A stretch of DNA of 64,000 nt from Punctularia strigosozonata HHB-11173 SS5 (Eukaryota > Basidiomycota > Agaricomycetes > Corticiales > Punctulariaceae). A model generated the notes under the pieces. It had not been told where the DNA came from. It saw only the letters and a program-made list of their open reading frames with translations, and made no database searches. The first letter of the stretch is position 1, and every line of letters starts with the position of its first letter. Shown piece by piece: positions 1 to 11,602 of this stretch. Both the position numbers and the translations under genes were made by a program. The stretch covers positions 1-64,000 of the forward strand of contig NW_006767454.1 in assembly GCF_000264995.1 (NCBI RefSeq). The letters are read 5' to 3'.

Positions 1-1128
1 ACAGGGATGTGACCCCAGCCAAAACGTTACAAAAGCGTGATAAAGCGTGATTATCCGCGACTATCGGACGGACGAGTGCTAGTTTTAGATGGGACGCAGC
101 AGCGTGACATAGTAGGTGTGGGATCGCTTACATCATGTGATAGTATCAGTTCCGAATGTTATCCGTCGGTTTGCCGAGTTGCCGAAGTCAGCGCTGACTT
201 GATAACAATCAGTTACATAATCGTATGGTCTACTGCACTTTGGTTTCTCTGCGTAATGACAGTTGCCGCATTTGGGTGGATTTTTGGGCGCTTATACGAT
301 AAGATAAGATAATAACTCCATACACACTGGCCGATCGATCGCCGATCAATCGTTATCCGGCCCGATCAACCGCTTTCCCATGACCCCCCCCCCCGGGGGA
401 GTCGGAATGCGGCGCTTGGCGCCACTTTACTCACGTGAAAGGCTGGGTGAAATGGTGGGTATAGAGCCTAAATATGAGGTAAGGTCACTGCATGTAGCTA
501 TGTCCAGTGCAGCATGAGTGTATATGTATGTACAATTATTAAGCAATGTAATGCATTACACTACACTATCAATGTCCATCCCAGAACAACACAGCAGAAA
601 TACCGCATTGGTGGTCCCAACAGGGTGCGTACAAATACCTGCCCTGGATGCTGCTAAAAACTAGTCATTTCTGAGTTGGGACCCCGGACACCGCATGGAA
701 TAATATATTTATAACATTTGTAATATGGAAGTGATCAGCTGTCCTTATCCAGGGTGGTGGACAAATTTGCACTGCGGTGGACAATATCAGTGCTGCTGGA
801 CACATTCAAACAAGTCCACCTCGCGTGTCCCCAGACCGCAGATTGCTCCAGAGCCCACGTGTCCACTGCTGGGGGGCCTAGTTGGGGCCAACTTTTTGTT
901 ATCGAGTTGACCCTAAGTAGGGGGTGGAACAAGTAGCCCGAGGTGAGGGTACAATGTTGTAAGACCCTACGCGCTCCACGCGGCAGTCACGAAGCTGCGG
1001 GACAGAGATCAATAACCCCGCACGATGGGCGCCTTTCGTGCATATCAACACAGAAGCAATTCTACTATGCCATGCCGGGTTACTCAGCATTGACTCTGAA
1101 TGTATGAAGTACACGATGTATCCACGGA
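1..1128. other. Intergenic stretch, no gene recognised
   Basis: About 1.1 kb without a supported gene. It holds a C/G homopolymer run near 387-403, a repeated GTGGACA-like word between 755 and 875, and a 9-bp inverted pair (GGTCCCAAC near 614, GTTGGGACC near 675). The open frames here are short, several begin at non-ATG codons, and none resembles a known protein. The 3' end of the capping-protein gene follows on the minus strand. Confidence 0.5.
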
Positions 1129-2238
1129 TCACCGCTTGATGAATCCTGCCAACTCCTTCTGCAGCTCACGCTGTCTCCGCGCCAGTTCCAGACTTTCAAC
1201 GCTACGCATATCGTACACCACATCTCTCGTTTTGCCGAAGTAAACCTAGATCGTACGTGGGTATATTCAGCGAACTGTATAGGGAAAGCCGCGAAATGCG
1301 CAAGGGAAATTGGGTTCCGCGCTTACCTCCTGCAACAAATTCCGCATCTTGATCTCCATCTCCTCGATCATCTTGCCCGTGTTGGTGATATGAGACGACG
1401 AATCGTGAAGGGGCCAATCCTGCTCTGTTTGACGCGTCATGCTCCCGCTCAGCACCACGTCCCCGTCTCTTGTCCCGGCCGTCTTCGGGCCATCCTTCGA
1501 CGCGGCCGCATCGCCCGTCTTGGTCGTCAGCTGGAGCATGATGGTCGACGTGAGTTTGTAATGTGCTTGCCGCCCGCGCTCTGCCGCTTCAAAGACGTGA
1601 ATCGAGTCCCAAGAACCTGCAGCGTCGCCGGGTTCTGATGGATTTAAAACTGCGCACGCACGCACATAGACCATTAGAGACACGGTCACCAGGCGACGAT
1701 GGAGTCGATCCCGTACCTTTCTTGAGTAACACGACACCAGCAAACCCTCCATCGTCGAGATCCCACAGAAAGACAGAAGAGACGCCGCCCTCGTAGTACA
1801 TCTCGCGGTAGGTGTCGAACGCCTCGTTGGCCGTTATCTCGAGCTTGCGCAATTTGGGGGATGGGACCGTGCCATCGTCCAGTGGTGGATCGTACTCGTT
1901 TGACCAAGGCGACCTGGTTGAGACAAGCCGATTAGCTCCTCCGTTTCAGATGGCGTGAAATCGACGAGGGAATGAATCTCCAGGGACACGTTCGTTGGGA
2001 GGTCACTCACACTTGTAGACGCTCACCTATAGCTCTCGCCGTCGCGATTGTAGTCGCACGCGAGGTACTCCTTCCCCGTCGCGCGATCGGTCTTTAGCGT
2101 CAGCGGCTGGTCGACGCTGCCCAGCAGGTCGTCCGCGTAATCGGGACATATGCGGACGAGCTTGGCAACGTTTTCCTGGACGTTGGTCGGCGGCAGGCGC
2201 CGCATGAGGTCCAGCATAGAGTCGACCAGATCAGCCAT
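1129..2238 (-). CDS. CAP2: F-actin-capping protein subunit beta
   Basis: Beta subunit of the CapZ heterodimer, which caps barbed ends of actin filaments in the cytoplasm and at cortical patches. Four exons (2238-2027, 1913-1717, 1616-1327, 1245-1129) splice in frame at GT-AG sites to 271 residues, the normal family length. Hallmarks in order: the N-terminal helix with LMRRLPP, the junction-spanning [41 protein letters not shown], and the C-terminal [19 protein letters not shown] followed by the amphipathic actin-binding tentacle ending in FIKR. The ATG begins [14 protein letters not shown], as expected. No damage is seen. The family assignment is very secure; the intron positions are inferred from splice consensus and protein continuity. 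Confidence 0.95.
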
Positions 2239-2490
2239 GTCTAACGGTCCGAATGGTGGTGGTGTCGCGTCGTTGGGTCGAGAGAGGCGGAGATGGAGGA
2301 TGCGGTCTCGAGCTCTCTCTCACGCCTCCATGTCAATGAGCTTTGCCCTACATGATCATCCTGACAGAACACGAGATCCTCTCGTACAAAACGACAAACG
2401 AAACGAAAGCGAGAACGCATATACCATCATATTGCATGGACCAAATAGACTAGCGATACTGATTAGAGCCTGAGGTTCAACACCCAATGA

Positions 2491-4939
2491 TTATCGAACT
2501 CCTTCAGCCTCCATGTTCCATATCCTCAACACCCCGTCTTTCCCACCGGACACGACCCGTTTCCCATCCGGCGAAAACTCTACGCACCGGACGCCAAATT
2601 CGTGCCCTATTAAAGGCCCAACCACCGTTTCCCCCGTCGACGCGTCCCATATCCTGACGGTAAGATCGGACGAGCCGGACGCGATGTGCCTCCCCTCCGG
2701 TGAAAACGCCACGGAACTAACGATTTTGGTGTGCCCCTTCAAGGGTCCCAACAGCGTCGCCCCGGTGCGCACGTCCAGGACACGAACCGTGCCATTGCGA
2801 TAGCCCACAGCCATGCGCTCGCCATCCATTGAGCATGCAATTGAATGGATAGTGTCGCCGTCGCATTGCGACGGCTCTGCGACGGGCTGACCCGTCTCGG
2901 GATCCCATATATGGATCCAGCCATCGTGGAGCACGGATACGACGTCGTCGAAGATGGGCGAGAAGCAGACAAATACCGGCGCCGCGCCCCCTCGCAGAGG
3001 TTCACGTATCGCGTTCCCTGTGTCCACGTCCCATAGTCGGATTGTCCCATCGAAAGAGCCCGAGACGACGTGCCTGCCATCATGCGAGAAGGCCACGGAG
3101 ACTATGGTATGCGTATGCCCCAGAAGCGCTTGGCCAATCCTGCTTCCCGTTGCAGCGTCCCACAGTCGTACAGTCTGGTCGTCGGAGCCAGAGACCATGC
3201 GCTTGCCATCAGGCGAGAACGCAACGGACCTGACCCAGGCTACATGGCCTTGTAGTGGTTCGAGGATGGCGTCTCCGGTATCCGCATCCCAAAGGCGTAT
3301 CGTCTCGTCTCCTGCCGCTGAGGCAATGCGGGAGCCATCGGGCGAAAATGCGACAGAGTATACACATGCGGTGTGTCCTTGCAGCGAACCCGCCGTGGCG
3401 ATAACTAGGATAGGCGTCAATAGGTGTCACATTGGGTTTATGTCTCCTTACCGTGATCGACGCTGAGCAAGAGCTGCTGTTCGACCTCCAACTGGTAACC
3501 GTTTATACCGGACCTTGAAACCCATGCAGGAGCCTCCCAATCGATGGTCGCCAGATTCGCGTTGTGGGACTCCGCAGGAAATGTTTTGTCTTCAAACTCT
3601 ATCAATACAGGATGGGATAGTGGACGAGGGTGACCCGGGATATTACCTGATGAAGCGGCCCAACCTACCTGAGTAAGTTCACGAGCTTGTAGTGCTTCCA
3701 TGAGGGTCGATACGGAAGGTCGTAAAGAAGGTTCGGCATGCCAGCAAGCCTCGATCAAGGCCCAAAGGTAGTCATCGAGACCTAATTCGCGAGCATGCAG
3801 GGGACGTGAAGGTCGCACGCCCTCCTGAACTTTAAGAACCACCGTGTAGTCGCCCCGTACGTGATAGAACGGCATCCTGCCGTCGTACATCTGCGAAACG
3901 CGAACTGAACGAACGATACGCGCTAGGAAACCCACTTGTCGTACCTCCCAGGCAGTCATCCCGAATCCGTACACGTCAGTCTTCGTCGTTAGGACCTTGA
4001 TCTCCATCCTCGGGTCCGATAATTCGGGAGCCATGTATCGTAAGGTTCCCCAATTCGAAGATGCCCCAGACGATAGAGCGAGGGAATGCGTCCCGAGCGC
4101 CGTCATGGCAAGACCAAAGTCGCTCAGACGGGCTCGGTGGCTGCTGTCCACCAGAACATTGCGCTGCGTGAAGCCATCAGCCGCGCATCGATGTGTTGCA
4201 ATGAGTTCTCGGACTCACCCCCTTCATATCCCCGTGTATGACACCAACAGCGTGCATGTACTCCAAGCCACGGGCGACATCGGTGATCTACAGGATGGCT
4301 TCGTAAGCTTCTCGCACCGTGCGCAGATTTAAAACGCCAAACAAGTTGCAGGCGATTCGCTTGGGGGAAGCGTTCGAGGTAGGACATCACGTCCCCGTGC
4401 TCCATCCATTCCGACACGATGCAAAGATGATGTCGTGGGGACACTCCGAGGAAAGGGACGATGTTTCGATGCGACAGCCGCCTCCAGACTACAGCCTCCT
4501 TGCAGAAAACCTGGGCTATCTGGTCAGTAGTGTTGGTATGAAGGCACGGCGCAGGAAGTGCCGGACAGACCTGCTTGTATTTGGCACGATCTCCTGCATG
4601 CAATCGGAGAACTTTCAAAGCGACCGGCACGCCGTTGTGTTCGCCCCGCCAGACGTCCGAGAAGCCGCCGGACGAACATGGCTCTTCGTCGTCGGACTTG
4701 ACAAGTCCCGACAACTCGTACGATGTCGGCAGGAGGCCGGTCTCTCCGCACAAGCTGCGCAGCTCGCGCAAGGCAGACCGATGTGCCCTATCGGTGCGAG
4801 ATAGCGAGTCAAGACGCTGGTAGGTAGATAGGTCAACGCATGAGTAAAAGGACTCGAGCGCGGCTAATCTGGGCACCTGGTCAAGAAGATCTATGCGTGT
4901 CTGCAATGTTGAAGGTTGTCGCTCGATGATACTCTGCAT
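2491..4939 (-). CDS. TKL-like protein kinase fused to a seven-bladed WD40 propeller
   Basis: The N-terminal part is a protein kinase: a glycine loop SSGGFSDVWRGE, the ATP lysine in VALKVLR, HRNIVPFLGV, a catalytic loop HGDMKG (HGD in place of HRD, a common variant in agaricomycete kinases), SDFGLAM and GTLRYMAPE. Small introns interrupt it after KYKQ, after RLQL, in the catalytic loop and after MTAWEV. A linker follows, then seven WD repeats (about residues 1-305 of the last exon) with GH, SPDG and RLWD signatures; blades 4 and 5 are divergent. The kinase frame closes at 3438, but a 47-nt GT-AG intron (3405-3451) skips that stop and joins VDH to VIATAGSLQGH, so the two halves form one gene. 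The propeller probably recruits substrates or ligands; the actual role is unknown. The ATG at 4939 is the first good start but could be internal. Confidence 0.8.
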
Positions 4940-5273
4940 GTCGATGCCGACTCAAGGCGGAGCGAAAGGACGAAGCCCGCAGACGCCATGATGGGAAAGG
5001 CTAAGGAGATAGAGCGCCCAACGTCAAGGCCAACATTTCCCAGGCGAGACTCGCTAATGCAGATACACGGCAGCGGCGCAGACGAAGACAGATATATGTT
5101 GTGCTCAGGCCACGCACGATCCAGTCAAGTCCGCGTCAATCTCGGGCTGCTATATTATCACAAGTATAAGATAGCCGGTTGAGGTATATATGCCCATTGC
5201 CATGGGCATTCGTCTATTTAATCAAATGCCCTCCTCCGGTAAACAACTTTGCAGGGTAACGTCGGCATCGTGA
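4940..5273. other. Spacer between the kinase-WD40 gene and CYP51
   Basis: This 330-bp stretch contains the upstream region of the kinase-WD40 gene and the 3' flank of CYP51, both on the minus strand. An AT-rich patch with GGTATATATGCCC lies near 5183. No gene was found. Confidence 0.4.
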
Positions 5274-7161
5274 TCATCGTCTACGGAAGCGAGACGTTAG
5301 CCACGTTGGCCGCCATGCAAACGGAACGTCACGTACGTGGTAGTTGTGTCCGGGCATCGGCTGTTCCATCCGAAGCTCGAGCTTGCGGATGAGCGTCGCG
5401 ACGATGGTACCGAGCTGCAAATACGCGAACTGCTCGCCGATGCACCGATGCCTGCCCGCGCCGAAGGGCTGGTACGGGCTGTCCGTGCCCTTGCTCACCG
5501 CACCGAAGCCGTAGTCGACCTTCTCGCCCTTCTCGTCGTAGTACTCGTTGTACGCCTGCGCGGCGACGCCCTCCGGGTCGCTCCACCGGTAGGGATCCCA
5601 CTTGAGCGGGTCCCGCCACGTCTTCGGATCGACCTGGGAGACGAGCGGAGAGGCGAGCACGAAGTGGCCCTTCGGGATCACGTACGTCCGGTCGCGGTTC
5701 TTGCCGGACGCGGGCGCAGCGAGTGTGGCGGGGACGGGCACGTCGTCGCGAACCTTGCGCATGATCGAGTGGATCGGCGGGTGCCGCCGGAGCGTCTCGC
5801 GGATGACGGAATCGAGCACAGGCAGCTCGCGCAGTTCGTCGTAGGTCATCGAGCGGAACTTGCCGTCGGGGCCCATGAAGTGCTTCACTTGCTCTTGGTA
5901 GAGCGCCTCGGCGACTTCGGGGTTGTTGGCGAGGTGGAGAACGATCCAGGAGCCGGTGGCAGACGAGGTGTGCTGGCCGGCCATGAGGAGCGCGATGAGG
6001 ATGTGGGCGATTTCATGGTCACGCAGGGGGCGGCCGTCCTTGTACTTCTGGCTCATGAGCGCCGCGATCATGTCGTGTTCATCCTGGGCGGATCAGGCGC
6101 ATCAGAGACATTGTGATGGCCTAGGTGCGCGAGACTCACCTCGTGGTTGGGATTCTGACGGCGCTTCTCGATGATGTCCGTGTAGTACTTGCTCATCTTG
6201 GCCTGTGCCCTGTCGCGTTTCCGATAGCTCTCCAGCGGCAAGTTGGGGAACATGAAATTGATTGGGGTGAATCCTCCATCCAAGTCAGTGTATAGCTGGG
6301 CGAACGTCTTGTCCAGGCCCTCGCGGACCTCCCGTCCTTGGAGCGTCCTCGAGGCGGTCAAGATAGTGATCTCGGCCAAGACCTTAGATACGTCGAACTG
6401 GCCCCATTCGTTGATGTCCCCGATTTGATAGGTAAGGAACTGGCCGTCGTGGTTCAGGAAGTTTTCGACTTCCTCCTCGATCATGCCGACATAAGCCTTC
6501 AAGTTATCCATCGAAAGGCCGACCTTGACGAATCGCTTCTGCTCCATGAAGACCTCATTAGGCACGTCGTAGACGACGTCCTTGCCGAACACGGGGGTGG
6601 TGAGGTGCTATATGGTCGTGTTAGGCGGGGCTTGATAGATAAACAGGGTGTTCGACATACAGTATACGCATCTTCTGCGTTGAAGGTCGTCGATTTGCCA
6701 CCGAGAATGAAGTTGTTGCCCTTCGGCCCAAGTGCCACTGTCACACGTCGTCCAAGGAGAATGAAGGTAAACACGTCTCCATACTGCAAACCGAAGTCAG
6801 TAACGTTCGCGCATAGACATCCGGCATTCGTACCTTCTCCCTGCACTGAAAGAAGAAGCTCATGGGATCGTTCCCGTATGACGCAGCCGATCCAACGAAG
6901 GGTAACCAGTGGAACACCTCCGGAGGCAGAGACGGGTCGCGGGGGAGCAACTACATGCATCAAACCATTGAATATCCAAAACATTCAAGAGCATTAAGAT
7001 TAAGCACGTACCAGTTGTCGCAACACGTTGATCACCACCGCGATGACCGGCAGGTTGATCGCGGCCAGCAGCAGCATACGCCCCGTAGAGACGCCCTCCC
7101 AAGTAAAGCCATTCCAGGACGTCGCGTCCGCGACCGCGCTCGTCGTTGCGTTCCACGACAT
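5274..7161 (-). CDS. ERG11: Lanosterol 14-alpha-demethylase, cytochrome P450 CYP51
   Basis: ER-membrane P450 that removes the 14-alpha methyl group of lanosterol or eburicol in ergosterol synthesis; it is the target of azole antifungals. Five exons (7161-7012, 6950-6834, 6783-6661, 6607-6140, 6083-5274) splice to 555 residues, a usual fungal CYP51 length. Visible features are an N-terminal membrane anchor ([19 protein letters not shown]), the proline hinge [20 protein letters not shown], the I-helix [12 protein letters not shown], the ExxR motif ETLRR, and the heme loop [13 protein letters not shown] with its ligand cysteine. The start at MSWNATTS gives a short lumenal tail before the anchor. 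No lesion is seen. The MSWNATTS start is inferred; the rest is strongly supported. Confidence 0.96.
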
Positions 7162-7539
7162 CGAGGAGGACAAACGCAAGTGAAAGGATGGGAACCAGTG
7201 GGAACCAGCCGCGTTCCTTTTCTGCGTCCGAAAATTCCAAGTCGTGCGATGGGATACCGTGGGAATAACGGGTCCCATTTCGTCGGGCTTCGCCGCTCGC
7301 TTCGTATTGTCGCTCATGCCATTCGCTACTGCACATCTGGCCTTGACTAGGCTGATCTCGGGGCGGGCTGGAGGGTACCATGATATGGCTAGCCTCTTGA
7401 AGGTTGTCGACGAGGAATTATCTTCACGTTGGTCAGCTCCGGCGGAACATGCTCTTGAGATCCCGGGCCTACAAGTTCTCACCACCGACGAGCATCCACG
7501 TATGCACACTCTATAACACTATCCCTTCTCGGCCAGATT

Positions 7540-7960
7540 GAGATTCAAGAACGGGGGTTTTAATCCCATATATTTGACTGTCTTCGCCAAATGATCAGGA
7601 GCCGTACGGCCGAAGAGATGAGGTTTGAAGATCGCACCGACTGCTCTCTGCATGAAGGACGTACGCTTCCAACTCCCTTCATTCTTGCAGATGTCGCGAG
7701 TGATCTGCCATGATTTTATTAGTTACCAGACTTTCTGAGTGTACGAAAGAGAGTTAATGCCCACCCGCCGTGTATTTGGCTGTGATCGCATCGATGGTCG
7801 TCGGAGATCAAGGCTGGAAGGGACGGTCTACGCTCGGCCCACCAATAGCGGTGACGAAGTGGACGTATTACTTGGTCAAAGTACCTGTGAGTGACACTAA
7901 GCTTAAACCAGCCGAGCTTTGATGGCAGCCTCTCCTCAGTTCCAAGTTACAGTTTGAGAT
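7540..7960 (-). pseudogene. Decayed gene fragment, family not recognised
   Basis: Two stretches read like conserved protein on the minus strand: VHFVTAIGGPSVDRPFQP with an in-frame stop just after it (around 7840-7880), and ITRDICKNEGSWKRTSFMQR continuing through HLFGRTAPDHLAKTVKYMGL (around 7560-7700). They sit in order, but no splice arrangement I tried joins them in frame, and there is no start codon nearby. It looks like the remains of a real gene upstream of CYP51. I do not recognise the family and assign no function. Confidence 0.35.
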
Positions 7961-8269
7961 GCGCGTACTGCTCGTGCCCACGATCAGATCGAAGCTCCTG
8001 TTTATGTACCCCTGACGTACCGCCTACATTCCGTCTACTTGTGCCAATTGAGGGCTAGCGTATTGATCTGCTTGCATTCAGATAACCACAATCTTCGGCC
8101 CCAACCCCACATAACTCCGCAAACCCTTGAGTGTGGTTCCGTTTTCTAGTGGTGTTCCGAATGATACATATCACCTGCGAGTACGCTCTGGCCGGTGCAC
8201 GCCGCTCCCCAATTCCCGGTGAGTCTGCTCCATCCGGTGTACTTGCTCGACTATTCCAGGGTCTCCGTG

Positions 8270-8480
8270 ATCTCAGCAGTAACATCAAGCTGCATATGCA
8301 CAACGTCTTTCGGATCCTTCTCGCCAATTACTGCAACCGTTAGCCTTTGTTGCAACTTGCCATCACCACTTCGACCCCGGTGTCAATGACGTTGTTATGC
8401 ACCGATAGCACCAGCACAGGCAGAGTTGCTTCCGGAACGAGAAGTGGTGCTCCGACTTCCGGTACAGCCATGCCCAAGGC
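8270..8480 (-). pseudogene. Second gene scrap, family not recognised
   Basis: On the minus strand, a protein-like stretch around MAVPEVGAPLLVPEATLPVL continues as SVHNNVIDTGVEVVMASCNKG. It resumes in the next frame as LTVAVIGEKDPKDVVHMQLD followed by VTAEITETLE and a stop. The shift falls within a few bases, too short for an intron, so this is either a decayed gene or a one-base sequence error. Stops close the frame upstream. No function can be assigned. Confidence 0.35.
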
Positions 8481-9012
8481 TGTTCAAAGGCTGTCCGAAT
8501 GCTGCGGGGCTCCAAAGCGCTCAGCCGCCACCCTGTGTCCACAAAAGGCTGTCGTGGTGCCGTCAAGGCAGTCCTATCGCTCAAGGTCAACGGTGTACGC
8601 TGACTTGGACGTTTGTATCCTGCTGCTCTTCCTTTGTGTACACGGTCTTCGATTACTTCATACGCTGCGCAGGCTGCATTGCTTCGGTATAACGGACTGA
8701 TATGTGTCTGACAGGTCGAATAGAGTCACAGTCGCAGGATATGGACTAATGCGATGACCATGGCGAGTGTATGAGAAATCTACCGTGTACGCTATATATA
8801 TATACGAGGATTCGCATAGAAGAGATGTGGATTTATACCGTTCTCCCCCTTCTTGATGGTTCCACTATGCGTCATGATGTCCGGTATCGACTTCTGGACA
8901 CACGTAAGAGCGACTACTGCCATTGACGTATCTCGGGTCTGCCAGATATAAAAGAAGGGGTACGGTGGTATATGGCTGTCTTCACATCGAGCACCAGCCA
9001 TTCTCTCCGAAT

Positions 9013-10743
9013 ATGTCTATAGCCCCTCCTAAATTTGATATTGGAACTTCACTTGGCCCACTACTCATCGGTGCACTTTGCACATCGGCACTGTACGGGG
9101 TAACCTGTATTCAAACTTTCGATTACTTGTACAAATTCTCCAAAAAACAACCATGGTCCAAGTTTTGTGTTAGGGCTCCACTGTATGCTCATATCAATAC
9201 ACTCACGGACACTCATTGTAGATCTGTGCAATGTGGCTCTTTGACACAATTCACATGATCATCATCTTCCATTTTATTTACTGGTTTCTTATCAGTAATT
9301 ACTCCAACCCGTTCGCTTTGGCCAAACCTGTATGGTACGTATACTCACCTTGACTTGCTTAGTTTATACTCAAATTTACCTCACTTCTAGGAGCTTCAGA
9401 GTATGCCTCTTTCAGACCGCCGGTACCATAATCAAGATTGATTTGACACATTTCATTTCATTTCATGCAGATGATTGTTGGAATTACAGTGCGTTCAGAT
9501 TATTCATGCCAGGCAGGCATAATCCGAGCCCCCTAACCTTGCTAGGCGCTGTGCGACCTGCTCGTGAGAATCATGTACCTCAAGCGAGTGTGGATCCTGA
9601 GTAAAGGAAATATTTTGATTACAACGTGCATTGTATGTGTCCATTCATGTGGAATAATCTACAGCCATGACACTGTAGTTCCAGATCTTGTTCGCTGTCA
9701 TAGACATCAGTACGTGCCCATAAGTAACCCATCGGTGTCGAACCATTGAATCTTACGTATTCAACAGTTAGCGCACTTTGTATGTTTTTTTCATGAGCTC
9801 CAACGCTGTACAAGTACAAAGCTAATATTTCCGACAGTTGTTACAATCAAACCGTACGATTACAAGCTTACTCCTTGTGTAAATGGAACATCATCGGATG
9901 ACACACGCTCTAGATACGTGGATTCGTCCGCAGCGGATGCGGCGGCGGTTCGACGTTCTACTTCCGTACGCTTTAGCGCCGACGCTATGGCACAGAAATG
10001 ACGATTGTACTGTTTAGGTCTCGATTTATGTCAATTTCGCCGCCGTACTCGGTGCAGACCTCATCATCGCGCTGTCTCTATCCTGGTACCTTTGGCATGC
10101 GAGGTAATAAGTTGCTGTAACTCCTACATCGAGTTGCAGGCTGATTTTGTTTGCACAGGACTGGTTTTAGAAGGTATGCTGAGGTCAAAAGAGATACAGT
10201 TGGTCTGTGCGGTTCATGACATTCACGACAGGACTGACACCTTGATCAAATTTCTATTGGTTTATGTCATAGGCACTGGGTTACTGACCGTGTTCGTGTG
10301 AAAATTTCCTTATCCACGGCGATATTCTGTAGCTGACGCTGTATCAGGGCGGTCAACGTTGTTACCGTTGGTATCGTGAGTAGACCTAGCCCAAGTACAG
10401 CTCATATAATCTGACGTTGACTCGTGGCCGAGCAGTACATAGCTTTGCCGACGAACTATACCTATATGGCCATCTACTTGCTCTTGCCAAAGCTTTACAT
10501 GAATAGTCTGCTCTATAGGTATTGACACAATTCTCGATGATGCCTGACCCAATCTGAGTATCGCTTGCCAGCTTGAATGCTCGCGACACGCTGAAGGGGA
10601 ACACAGATGGCATCATATCCGTACATCTATCCCAGCTTCGAGGTTCAGCTCCCCAGAAAGAGACTTCTGGAGGAAACGGCGATCATGACTCCGACGTCGA
10701 GAGAGGCTCAGATATACCAACCTTCGACATCAGTGCAAAATGA
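9013..10743 (+). CDS. DUF6534-type multi-pass membrane protein (array copy A)
   Basis: Member of the agaricomycete DUF6534 family, predicted seven-helix plasma-membrane proteins of unknown function. Exon 1 reads MSIAPPKFDIG, then GPLLIGALCTSALYGVTCIQ. Later exons give ICAMWLFDTIHM, HFIYWFLISNYSNPFALAKPVW, LVRIMYLKRVWILSKGNILI, then VNFAAVLGADLIIALSLSWY followed by LWHARTGF, RTDTLIKFLLVYVIGTGLLTVF, and finally PTNYTYMAIYLLLPKLYMNS with the tail LNARDTLKGNTDGIISVHLS. Small introns separate these blocks. The stretch at about 9640-9850, which should encode helices 4-5, splices less clearly and may be damaged. The cytoplasmic tail is acidic and ends at the TGA at 10741. It lies first in an array with copies B and D. 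Family assignment is secure, exon details are approximate. Confidence 0.7.
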
Positions 10744-10881
10744 TGGAACTAGGTATCGTGGCTGCTAAGCAACATGCTTATATCGCCTACAAACTCTCAA
10801 TGCAATTTTCACAATCTAATACGGTTGAATCTTAGCCTCGGTTGAATAATTTAACTGTGGAATGTCGAACCATCGTACTAT

Positions 10882-11241
10882 CTAGCTCGACTTGCGGCCG
10901 CCCATGATGATTATATCATGGACTCTGACGAGATGGCGATGTTCCACGACTTCCTGGCAAGTTGGCTGCTCCCAGTGCCGGGCAGCGAAAGAATTGCAAT
11001 TGTCAACTGCTCTACCCGGTTCTGTTGGCTTGCCGACAAAGACTGTATGCAGACGTTCCGAACGCTCCTTCGTTACGTGGTCATGCACAGTTCGTATGTC
11101 CGTTGGGCGAAATAACAGGGGTCCGTCAGAACACGCGCTCTCGGTGATACACATGGCGACAAAGCATTGCTCGGTGGGGACGTGGGCGATGGCGCGGATG
11201 TCCATAAAAAGCATCAATCCTTCCTTTCTGGGGCAAATCAT
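10882..11241 (-). CDS. Hypothetical 119-residue ORF
   Basis: An ATG-initiated minus-strand frame (MICPRKEGLMLFMDIRAIAH onward) of 119 codons between DUF6534 copy A and the SC15-like gene. It is rich in His and Arg, has no transmembrane segment or signal peptide, and contains an IMGG motif at its end. A longer frame overlaps it on the other strand, so coding status is doubtful. It could be the last exon of a gene, a relic, or chance. No family recognised. Confidence 0.25.
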   Translation of the reverse strand: MICPRKEGLMLFMDIRAIAHVPTEQCFVAMCITESACSDGPLLFRPTDIRTVHDHVTKERSERLHTVFVGKPTEPGRAVDNCNSFAARHWEQPTCQEVVEHRHLVRVHDIIIMGGRKSS

Positions 11242-11602
11242 CGGTGCCCAGCCTCCTTCGATGTCCGGGGGAAGCCGAGTTTTATTATGGGTATGCGGTT
11301 GTATACAGGATCCCGACTCGAGGCTATCTGCTCTTGGGATGCTCGTCTTGTGCGATCCGATGGCCTGCGAAGCTGGTACAGTATTTGCTCATCTGAGCCG
11401 GGTGCCATGACCGACTGACCTCCACCCGTCAACGGGCGGCAAGCAAAGACGTAAATGCGCCTGTCCGATGAGCGGTGTTCTGGTCTCTGGTCGACGAGTA
11501 TAAGAAGGTTCCCTTCATGACAGAATAATCCTCAGCGAACCCAGCTTCCTCTCTTCCGGGAGACCAGCTAAGGTCTCACTCACTTGACCGTCAATCGTCA
11601 CA

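Noticed and set aside
37-312. 91-codon frame at the window start with a hydrophobic stretch
   Set aside because: Begins at GTG, has no splice or family support; probably chance.
10892-11410. 172-codon plus-strand open frame
   Set aside because: Starts at a non-ATG codon, shows no family resemblance, and overlaps another frame on the opposite strand that is only slightly better.
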